In this document: in pieces, positions 56,515-64,000 of the stretch | Position numbering within the stretch: the stretch's first letter is position 1 | Layout of the letters: every line of letters starts with the position of its first letter | Source of the DNA: Owenia fusiformis | Lineage: Eukaryota; Annelida; Polychaeta; Sabellida; Oweniidae | NCBI GenBank assembly: GCA_903813345.2 | Contig: CAIIXF020000003.1 | Location: forward strand, 4,244,109 to 4,308,108 | DNA: 64,000 bases | Reading direction: 5' to 3' | Notes under the pieces: generated by a model | Database searches by the model: none | Seen by the model: the letters and a program-made list of their open reading frames with translations, nothing else | What the model was told of the DNA's origin: nothing | Position numbers and translations under genes: made by a program

Positions 56515-57051
56515 TTAAAAATGTCCATATCCATTCTTCTTCCCTCTTTCTCCTGTCCTCTTCTTTCTCTCCTCCACTTTCTTTGCTCTCCTGTCTTCTT
56601 CTTCACCTCTCCTTTCTTCCTCTTCCTTCTTCTTTTCTTTCTTCTTCTCAACTTTCTTCGCTCTCCTCCTGTCTTCTTCCCCTTTCCTCCTTTCTTCCTC
56701 TTCCTTTTTCTTTTCTTTCTTCTTCCCAACTTTTCCACACACTTTTTCACGTAACTTCAGATCTTCTTCACTGTTTAGAGTCACAATTTTTATTATCTTT
56801 TTCGTAGTAATGCCAGGATGTGCCCTTGGCATGTGGTCTTTGATAAGATCATAGCACCGACTGAAGCCTCTATTGCATATAGTACAATAAAATCTCTTTT
56901 TTTCATGTACTTTGGACTTATGAGTATTCAAATCCTTTGAGCTGTCAAAGATCTCTCCACATTCATCAACGTGGCAAACATGCAGTGCACCCATTCCAGC
57001 CATCTTCCACCACAGCAATAATCTACAAACCAAACAACAGGTTTGTATCAA
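56515..57051 (-). CDS. C2H2 zinc-finger exon with a long K/E-rich tail
   Basis: Two classical fingers are visible: C-x4-C-x12-H-x4-H in HVCHVDECGEIFDSS...H, and C-x2-C-x13-H-x4-H in RFYCTICNRGF...H. They are followed by NSEEDLKLREKVCGKV and then about 75 residues of nearly pure Lys/Glu/Arg, encoded by a ctt/ctc-rich tract that also contains direct repeats. A good acceptor (gtttggtttgtag) lies near 57022, so the listed Met may not be the true start. A nucleic-acid-binding role is inferred from the fingers. It may belong to the same minus-strand gene as the duplicated exons; phases were not proven. Confidence 0.55.
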   Translation of the reverse strand: MIQTCCLVCRLLLWWKMAGMGALHVCHVDECGEIFDSSKDLNTHKSKVHEKKRFYCTICNRGFSRCYDLIKDHMPRAHPGITTKKIIKIVTLNSEEDLKLREKVCGKVGKKKEKKKEEEERRKGEEDRRRAKKVEKKKEKKKEEEERRGEEEDRRAKKVEERKKRTGERGKKNGYGHF

Positions 57052-57179
57052 CTATGTATCCATACAATTTAAATGTACATGTATATTAATATTTTGTCAT
57101 TGAATTAAGCTAATTCATAATATTATTACAGAAATCAGCCTACCAATGAATAACAGCAACAGATGTCAGCAAACTTTCT

Positions 57180-57440
57180 TCAGTGCTTTGGTTTGAGTTT
57201 GTCATATTCTGTTCTGCCTGATAAACCCAAGCGGATAAGAGGATTGAGATGTCCTTTGTTAATTTTATTTAAAGTTCGAACTCCAGTGAACCTCTTTGCT
57301 GGTTCATGCAAACCAGATATTCCAAGTGGCCTGCCAGAAAGCACACAAATGACAGGCCATCTTTGAGGTTTAGAAATCATCTGTATGTGGACTCCTTCAC
57401 ATACACACCTTTGCCTTCTTTTAACTCAACAAACTGAAAA
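57180..57440 (-). other. Possible upstream exon, broken or alternative frames
   Basis: After a strong acceptor (tttttttttcag, ~57435) the minus strand reads FVELKEGKGVYVKESTYR before TGA. The following 66-codon frame is offset. The first block recalls the start of BEN-type domains, but this is a weak impression. Confidence 0.2.
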
Positions 57441-57666
57441 AAAAAACAATTTCAACATTTATAATACTGGACCTCTAAGAAAGTGTAAATAAGAATGAAT
57501 TCGTGAAAAGATATTTTAAATCACTTTTTTATTCTTCATTTGTTTGATTCATGTACTGGTAGATGTTCTATCTTACATCCATTCTACTCAGTACCATGAA
57601 TACTGGACCCGTATGAAGTCATTTGAACAATTAAAGTGGCAGCCATTATAAATTGATAAATAGCTA

Positions 57667-57679
57667 CAAACCAGATGAT
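57667..57679. repeat. Target-site duplication, 3' side of the retrotransposon
   Basis: caaaccagatgat, identical to 63681-63693; abuts the poly(A) tail. Confidence 0.93.
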
Positions 57680-57882
57680 TTTTTTTTTTTTTTTAACATA
57701 TTATTTATTTCATTCATAAACAAAAAATACACAAAATATCTACTACCAATCGCCATAGGCATTCTAGGTAGTTTAAATTACAATAGAGGATTAATTACAG
57801 TAATCATAGATGGTTTATTGGTAATGTGAGAGGTTGGGAGGGGGGGGGGGGGGGTTGTCACAAGATACAAATGAGAAAAACA

Positions 57883-60325
57883 TTAATTTGATGGAAACTT
57901 ATAACAGGCCTGTACAAATTGCATCACTATATCTATCAGGATTTTCTGAGAATCAATAGTGAGTTCATTTTCATAAATTAAGTATTTGACCTGTTCTGTC
58001 TTACTAGAAATAAGTTGAGTATCAAACAATAAATTTTGTTCACGAAGTGCAGTCATCATTTTATTACGTTCATGGGTATGGCGAGGGCAGGTTAGAATGA
58101 AATGCTTTGTGTCTTCAGTAGAGCCACAGAGGCATTTGTTGTCAATTATTCCAGTAAAATTATGAGTAAAGAAATGGTCTTTAAGGGCAAAATCAACTCG
58201 AAGCCTATTTAGCAGTTTTTCGTTGGTTCTACTTAAATTTAGTTTTGTAGTTGGTATGAAGTTTGAAATAGGGATAAATATCTGTTTAATAGAGCTTTTG
58301 AATCTAGAAATGGTTTGAATTTCACGAAAAGTCTGGCTTAGTTGGTTCCAATCATTTATAAGTTTTAAAACTGGTGCTTTGGAGAGTCTCATTGAAATAT
58401 TTCTTGGGCAGGAAAAGGGTAAAGAGTGTCTTAAAATTCTAGTTGCTTGGTTGCGATGTTGGTCAAAAAGACTATGGACATAATAAGGCACTTCCTTTCT
58501 TACAATTTTGAACATCAGTCTTAGATTTTTTTCGTGTCTTTTGTCAGTAAGCGATTTCCACTGTAAACATTTTAAAGTTTTTGAGGTGTTAGAGCCATGC
58601 AGTACCCCAGCACATATAACAGCAGCTTGGTAGTGGATTTTATCAAGCTTTGACAAGGCCGCCAAGGATGACGATCCGTAAATGGAGCTACAATAGTCAA
58701 AATGAGACGCCAAATATGAATTATACATTATTTCAAGATGGTGCGATTGTATTTTGTTTGATATGAGCTTCAAAGGATTTAACAGTTTTTGAACTTTATT
58801 AGACAGATAGTTTATATGGTCATTAAAAGTCAAATTCTCATCTAAGATGAAACCCAGGTGCTTGTGTGATTGCTTTTGGGGGATCATTTCACCATCAAAG
58901 TAAAGCGGAGACATTTGAATATTTTTTAGTCGGGTTGAGCGAAAAACTAAATGAGCACTTTTAGAAGCTTTAAATTTCAATTGCCAGGTTCTAGACCATG
59001 CACTTAAAAGATTTAGGTCATTTTGGAGTTGGCCAGTTTGATTACCAGAAGGGTGAAAGAAAGAGTATAAGGAGGTATCATCTGCATAGATAAAAGTTTT
59101 CGAGGTCAGAGTGTCAGGGAGGTCATTTATGTATATCAGAAACATCAGGGGTCCGATTATGGAGCCCTGAGGCACACCGGAGTTTATGAAGTGGTCAGGA
59201 GAGAAGTTTGATGTGTGATCATCTACAGTGACACAGACTTTTCGATTTTCTAAGTAAGAAGAGCAGAGGTCGGCTAATTTACCTTGAATTCCATATGATT
59301 TCATCTTGTGAATGAGTAAGTTATGCGGTACAGTATCAAAAGCAGACGCCACGTCTAAATAAACAGAATTAACACAGTTACCTTTTTCCATTTCGTTAAA
59401 GATATAATCAGTTATTGCTAAAAGTTGTAGCTCAGTGTTGTGTCCTGGAAGAAATCCAGATTGAAATTGATAAAGAAGGTTATTTTCAAGTAGATGCGTT
59501 AAAATGCGATTATGCACAACTTTTTCAAAAATTTTGGAAAAAGTGCTTAGCAAAGTAATCGGTCTATAATTCTCAACTTGAGATCTATCAGACTTCTTAT
59601 AAATTGGAGAAATGTTTCCAAGTTTCCAGCAACTAGGAAATTGGCCACATGCAAAAATCATGTTAAACAATTTTGATAACTGGAAGGATAATGCTTCCTG
59701 GGCTATTTTTGTCATTCTGTTATTAATTTTGTCAAGACCACAGGCTTTATCGCGATCAAAGGACTGGATTATTTGAAGAATTTCATCTGGATTGGTAGAT
59801 AAATGGTCAATTGATATTCCAGATCTATTTGGAAAATGTGGAAGTGCATCGTTATCCACTTGGTTTAAATTATGATATTTTGAAGAAAAAAAGTTAAGGA
59901 AACACTCAGCTTTTTCACCCTCAGTTGTAGCTATGTGATCTGAAAAATTGCACTTCAAACTAGGGAGTAAAGCATGAAAGGTTCTGGATAGAAAAGAATT
60001 AACTATGTTCCAGTATTGTTTTCCTTTACAGGTTGATTCATTAATCTGTTTTACAATATTTTCCTGGTAATTTAATTTTGCCTCTTTTATTAAGGATTTG
60101 ACCTTTTCAGCTTGAGCAGTGTAGTTGTCAAAAATAGTTGTGTCATTTTTTGATTTGGTTTTCCGATAAAGTCGTTCTTTCTTATTGATTTCGCGTTTAA
60201 TTTTTGAGTTCATCCAAGGTTGATCATTTGCATTTAAAATTGTTGTTTTTTGAGGAATGTATTTTGAAAATATGTCAAAAATATGACAAGAAAAGCTTCC
60301 AGTTGTAACATTAATGATTATATAG
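57883..60325 (-). pseudogene. Retrotransposon ORF2, reverse-transcriptase part
   Basis: An uninterrupted 776-codon frame (Met at 60213; the frame is open upstream to about 60325). RT blocks in order: NYRPITLLSTFSKIFEKVVH, QSGFLPGHNTELQLL, VYLDVASAFDTVPH (motif A Asp), NSGVPQGSIIGPLMFLIYIN (motif B), FIYADDTSLY (catalytic C, 59077-59090) and HLGFILDENLTFNDHI (thumb). Near the C-terminus, KCLCGSTEDTKHFILTCPRH is the Cys/His motif common to this group. All catalytic residues are present; only the upstream frameshifts separate it from the endonuclease. Confidence 0.92.
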
Positions 60326-60826
60326 TTCAGTCAGGTCAAAATTACGAATGTTGGAATTTATACCCTCAATATCAGCCTGGTCATATTTCCAAATGGTTTT
60401 CTTTAATTTGTGTCTCTTACTGAGTTTTAACGGAAGAGTGGTCAAAATAGTAGAGTGGTCGGTATTACCAATAGGGTCAGAAACAACCAATTCCCTTACG
60501 AGAAAAGGCTTGTTAGAAAGGTCAATGCAGGTTCTTGAGTTTCTTGTTATTCTGGTAGGCTCTTTTACTAACTGGATAAGATTTAAGTTTGATAAAATAG
60601 AGTCAAGTTTATTGCCTCTCGAGTCAGTAGTACCTTCAGGCCACCATTTTTGATGTTTGGAATTGAAATCACCATTTATAATTAGGTGGTCACATTTTAT
60701 CTTGGATGCTTTGGAGAGATTTTCCCTTAGATGGTCAAAATAAGCATTTTCCTCATTTACATTCATACTAGGAGAGCGATAGTGTACACCAAATAGTATT
60801 GAAGTATTTCTAATTTTGATATTAAC
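60311..60826 (-). pseudogene. Retrotransposon ORF2, C-terminal half of the endonuclease
   Basis: The middle frame carries HLIINGDFNSKHQKW (the GDFN catalytic block) and GNTDHSTILTTL (the DHS block) of APE-type endonucleases. It joins the upstream frame at about 60826, where a tg dinucleotide seems to be missing, and the RT frame at about 60311-60325. Confidence 0.88.
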
Positions 60827-61574
60827 CCAAAGACTGGTTATCAGTATTCAAATCCGGCATGGGAATGTAGGTAAGGTCAGATTTAATGTATATCATGAGC
60901 CCTCTACCCCCTTGATGATAAAGGGGAGAGTGAAAGTCAGGAAGTAAGTAGTTTTCAGAAATAATCTTGTCATTCAAATTGCCTACTTCACAGAGTCCAG
61001 CTACCGATACCCCATGTTTTCTTAATCTATGTTTAAAACTTTCAAACCTGATACCTTCCCCACTGCTTATGCTGTTAATGTTTGAGAAAAGAAACTTGAG
61101 ATCATGCTGCATGGTACATGTAGAGTGAGGACCAGGATGAGTTTCAATGTCGCCGGCCTGCAAGATTAAATCACTTTGGTCAAAAATGTAGACTGAAGTT
61201 TGAAAAATCAAAACAGTGAGTGTGAAATTGTCAAAAATATTTGCATATTTTACATTGCCTATAAGCTTCATAAGCATTTGCATTGACATAAATAATGTAA
61301 CAAACATGACTGTTAACAAGTAGATTATGACCACAATAGCCATGAGCCTAGTAAATTCATTAAAAAGTTTATTGTAATTATTTGTCAAATCAATGCAGGA
61401 AATTATATCTAAGGTGAGTAGAATAAGGTATATAAGCATTAAGACTGTTACAAAACTTGGACTTGACATTTGCCTCTTAGTACCATTGTTTTTGATTTTC
61501 AAACCTGGTATTTTGATTCTCGAGTTAAAAATTCCAATTCTGCTTCGCCACGACTGAATGTCGACTGCACCCAT
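60822..61574 (-). pseudogene. Retrotransposon ORF2 start: membrane segments, 2A-like motif, endonuclease N-terminal half
   Basis: From Met 61574: a basic start, then about three hydrophobic segments (for example VTVLMLIYLILLTLDIISC, IVVIIYLLTVMFVTLFM and NFTLTVLIFQTSVYIF). Next comes LILQAGDIETHPGP, a 2A-like sequence, and then the endonuclease blocks FLFSNINSIS and VSVAGLCEVG (the catalytic Glu). In related elements a functional 2A separates an N-terminal peptide from the enzyme, and the hydrophobic leader can act as a signal or anchor. Here the Asn of the usual NPGP is His. The frame stops at 60822 because of a frameshift. Confidence 0.85.
61128..61154 (-). promoter_or_regulatory. 2A-like translational recoding motif (GDIETHPGP)
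   Basis: Matches the D-(V/I)-E-x-N-P-G-P consensus except His for Asn. The upstream residues QA-G and the Leu-rich context also match the class. Activity with His is doubtful, because this Asn is nearly invariant in active 2As. Confidence 0.7.
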
Positions 61575-62559
61575 TAACCTATGCCTGACTTGACTGCACT
61601 GTTGGTTAACTGAAAGGTATATATGCTAGTAACAAATGGTAAAAAGCTAAGTAAGCAGTATTTAGAAATGTAAAAGTAATCCCCATCCCCAACCCAACCT
61701 CTATGATTGATAATTTCCAAAAGTATGCACACATGTAGTGTGTGCATGACAATAAGGAATATGGTTACATTACACATGGTGTTATGCAACAAAGGTTTTT
61801 TGATGCAAAGATATAGGAAGTACAGCTCAGTTATGGAATCATAATTTCAGTAGCAAAGTACCAATTTCAGGATAAAAAGTAGCCTGGTAGCCAGCAAAAT
61901 GGACTACATGACACATGAAATACAGTGGGCAGCAATATTAAAACAAAAACAAAAACAGTAATACATGGGAACAATACAAAACTTGCTTGTGATTCATCAT
62001 AATCATAGTGTATGCTTGCAAGCTACTGTAACATTTATACATTACAGTATATAGACTCTAATAGAGTAATACATACTGGAGAAAAATAAATCATAAATAG
62101 TAAAATGTTAGTCAGGCTTGTATATAAAATTCGAAAAACGAACTTCTCCAGTAGTTCTATTTACAAAGGTGTTCGTTGAGAACAGCATTATATACAGAAG
62201 GAAAAAGAACTCACCGTGTTTTTAGATTCAAAAGACAAAAAACGTGAAATATAAATTTGATAAAAGCACACTTCCGGTTTCTGGAAGGTCAAATAGTCAC
62301 GTGACAGAGAGATGTAAACAAAACAACTGGAGAAAATCGTCAAGTTTAGCACGAGCAGCAGCTCATTAAGACGTTCATTTGTCAGTGAGAAAAGTTATGT
62401 TCGGTTATTTTAGGAAACTATATTGATAGTTTATACATTGATGTTACTTTCTGCATGGTGACCAGCGTTTTCTATAACTTAAATCAACAAGGGTAACAGT
62501 GGTGAGTGAGGGAATGTTCACGAGAAAGTTATGGCAATCGTCCAAGCACACCAAGGTAA
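61575..62559 (-). other. ORF1-ORF2 spacer with a 72-codon frame ending in TAATG
   Basis: The spacer is 985 bp, long for this kind of element. A small frame (61792-61574) ends with a TAA that shares its last A with the ATG of ORF2 (taatg), an arrangement used for termination-reinitiation in some non-LTR elements. The 72-codon peptide has a hydrophobic start but no known domain. No promoter or nested element was recognised. Confidence 0.5.
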
Positions 62560-63525
62560 TTAAGACCTGGCAATGACAGAGTCAATGTTATCGTTGATTG
62601 AGAATACTTTGATTGTACCAGATTTGAGTTTACCATACACTTTCATGTTATTGTACCATGCTTGATCAATATCGTTGTGCTGCTTGACTTCTTTCAGTAG
62701 TACTCTGTTTCTCGGACTGAGATCATGGTAGATTCTCACATTGGTGCCTTTTAGGTGGCGCTTGTTTGACATTACTTTGTCCTTAACAAGTCGGTCAAAG
62801 AATTTGGCTATGATTTGTCGTGGCTTCCCATCTCTTCCAGGCAAACGGTGGGCAATTTCAATGTGGTCAGGTTCAATCATAGCTCCTGCTGGCAGGTGAT
62901 CATTTAGGGTTTTACAGAGAGTGTCAATACACTTTTCAACAGACTCATTTTTGTCATCAGCGATCCCAACGGCACGTAATGTGGATTTCCTGCTGTATTG
63001 AGCATTATGATTTACCTCAAGGGCTAGCTGATCTTGCTTAACAGTCATATCAGTATGGGATTTCTCCAATATCATGATTCTGGACTTCAGAGTGTCATTT
63101 TCTTCACGAAGTTGTTTTAGATCAGTAGATAGCTTTATCGTGGATTTTTCAATTTCATGCTTCACCATATCACGCATTTGAGACATTATCTGGGTGTTAT
63201 TTTCATTAAGTAATGTTCTCATAACGGTAGTAAGAGAGAGGATAGTTACCGGTTGCTCAGAATCCATATCATGTGGATCGTCTGTGGTGCATGTACCTGA
63301 GGATGCTTCATCAAGAGCTTTCTCAAAAACGTCATTGTACGGTACTGGCGAAGTTTCACTGTCCTTACTTGGGAACCCCGCTTCTCGTCTATTTCGCTTC
63401 ACGGGTATAGTTATCGAGGATGGCTTATCAAAGTCCTGTGCAAGTTGTCCACCATCTTGGTTTTTATCAGCACGAATTTTGACGAAGTCGGTAATCGCCG
63501 GTTGGTTGTCCTGTAGTTTGGACAT
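62560..63525 (-). CDS. Retrotransposon ORF1 protein (coiled coil plus L1-ORF1-like C-terminal region)
   Basis: 321 intact codons. Residues ~1-90 are polar and probably disordered. About 95-175 form a heptad-rich coiled coil (LREENDTLKSRIMILEKSHT). Then HNAQYSRKSTLRAVGI and DHIEIAHRLPGRDGKPRQII with VKDKVMSNKRHLKGTNVRIY match the RRM-like/C-terminal region of L1-type ORF1 (Transposase_22-like) proteins, whose role is trimerisation and RNA chaperoning. It differs from the esterase-type ORF1 of many CR1 elements. Start chosen at the first Met, 155 bp from the element's 5' end. Confidence 0.85.
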   Translation of the reverse strand: MSKLQDNQPAITDFVKIRADKNQDGGQLAQDFDKPSSITIPVKRNRREAGFPSKDSETSPVPYNDVFEKALDEASSGTCTTDDPHDMDSEQPVTILSLTTVMRTLLNENNTQIMSQMRDMVKHEIEKSTIKLSTDLKQLREENDTLKSRIMILEKSHTDMTVKQDQLALEVNHNAQYSRKSTLRAVGIADDKNESVEKCIDTLCKTLNDHLPAGAMIEPDHIEIAHRLPGRDGKPRQIIAKFFDRLVKDKVMSNKRHLKGTNVRIYHDLSPRNRVLLKEVKQHNDIDQAWYNNMKVYGKLKSGTIKVFSINDNIDSVIARS

Positions 63526-63680
63526 GGTCTCAACTAATCCGCTGTATATCGTCTATAGATATTTATAAATGTTTTAGATTACGATAAATCGGCACAAATG
63601 TAGATATTATCATGTAAACTGAGTAATTACTCCTAGTCTTTTACAACGTGTTATTTGTTCTTGGCGCCATCTATTCGAAT

Positions 63681-63693
63681 CAAACCAGATGAT
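63681..63693. repeat. Target-site duplication, 5' side of the retrotransposon
   Basis: caaaccagatgat, identical to 57667-57679. Confidence 0.93.
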
Positions 63694-63819
63694 GATCTGG
63701 CATGATTTAAACATTCTACTTTTTGCAACCTTTCACACCAATTTGGGCCGTATTTGAGCAAAGTTGCTTCAAGTTGGGTGTATTTAACTAGTTATTATTA
63801 TTATATGTAGGAATCCAAA

Positions 63820-63985
63820 TCTTTTCCATAATAATTTATTATCCACTAGGAAGAGTTGTACTATATAACTAGTAATTTAAATAGCTATTTAACTAGCTAT
63901 TTAACTAATTATATATACAAACCATTTCTATGATCATTAATTATTCACTAGGAAGAAGTGTACTGTATAACTAGTTAAATAGTGC
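63820..63985. repeat. Two copies of a ~110-bp AT-rich repeat
   Basis: attatccactaggaagagttgtactatataactagt (about 63838) is echoed by attattcactaggaagaagtgtactgtataactagt (about 63949). Further copies may lie beyond the window edge. Confidence 0.7.
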
Positions 63986-64000
63986 CCCTCCTCCATAAAT

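Larger units (their letters stand above)
57680..63680 (-). mobile_element. Complete 6.0-kb non-LTR retrotransposon (CR1/L2/Crack-like group)
   Basis: A 13-bp target duplication caaaccagatgat flanks the element (57667-57679 and 63681-63693). Sense strand is minus: 5' end at 63680, 155-bp leader, ORF1 (63525-62560), a 985-bp spacer, ORF2 in three frames (61574 to 57883), a ~190-bp 3' region with a 15-base poly-C run just after ORF2, and a terminal A15 tail at 57680-57694. The domain set (coiled-coil ORF1; endonuclease, RT and a C-terminal Cys/His motif in ORF2; 2A-like motif) fits APE-type elements of the CR1/L2/Crack group. The exact clade needs an RT tree. The full length and intact duplication suggest a recent insertion, although ORF2 is broken. 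Confidence 0.92.

Noticed and set aside
56485-56807. Plus-strand Ser/Phe/Leu-rich frames opposite the zinc-finger exon
   Set aside because: They are the complement of the Lys/Glu-rich tract and have no other support.
63194-63568. 124-codon plus-strand frame opposite retrotransposon ORF1
   Set aside because: ORF1 on the minus strand has a coiled coil and conserved C-terminal blocks; this is its antisense shadow.

Overview
The window is nuclear DNA of a metazoan, most likely a marine invertebrate. It is AT-rich with sparse, short, intron-interrupted coding segments (GT/AG sites with matching phases). It is packed with terminal-inverted-repeat and foldback elements, minisatellites, homopolymer G/C tracts and decayed transposon genes. 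The 2A-bearing non-LTR retrotransposon, the family-B DNA polymerase relics and the hAT-type tails fit molluscs, other lophotrochozoans, lower deuterostomes or similar animals. The phylum cannot be fixed from sequence reading alone. No rRNA, tRNA, CRISPR or bacterial operon structure was seen.

Layout. 0-5 kb: a small minus-strand gene for a putative secreted, cysteine-containing peptide. The 5' part of its signal-peptide exon, with its splice acceptor, has been amplified into a 12-unit, ~140-bp tandem array; a cysteine exon is also duplicated. 5-15 kb: foldback elements, a 5'-truncated LINE relic inserted in a ~32-bp minisatellite, and TA-flanked MITEs. 15-20 kb: candidate exons, a 483-bp element with a 6-bp target duplication, a three-exon minus-strand Myb/SANT-like gene with agreeing phases, and a perfect 59-bp foldback next to a 284-bp MITE. 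20-33 kb: decayed mobile-element genes, nearly all on the minus strand. They comprise a long family-B DNA polymerase pseudogene interrupted by an 852-bp MITE, a second polymerase fragment, an SGNH-hydrolase-like domain, hAT transposase tails and unrecognised coding relics.

33-43 kb: a ~447-bp tandem repeat rich in AGGTCA words, an 11-copy 65-bp minisatellite, and a 5.2-kb CACTA-type element (CACTG termini, 3-bp duplication) inserted in a 48-bp minisatellite. 43-53 kb: transposase and gag fragments, a duplicated exon pair of which one copy has decayed, the second copy of the 850-bp MITE, a 439-bp foldback and candidate exons. 53-57 kb: a 1.4-kb tandem duplication of exons of a minus-strand gene. 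One copy carries a 424-bp element with 9-bp target duplications that is absent from the other. Upstream lies a C2H2 zinc-finger exon.

57.7-63.7 kb: one complete 6.0-kb non-LTR retrotransposon on the minus strand. It has 13-bp target-site duplications, a poly(A) tail, an intact coiled-coil ORF1, and an endonuclease/reverse-transcriptase ORF2 broken by two frameshifts. ORF2 starts with membrane segments followed by a 2A-like motif with an unusual His. The strongest observations are the amplified secretory exon, this retrotransposon, the CACTA element and the datable MITE insertion.
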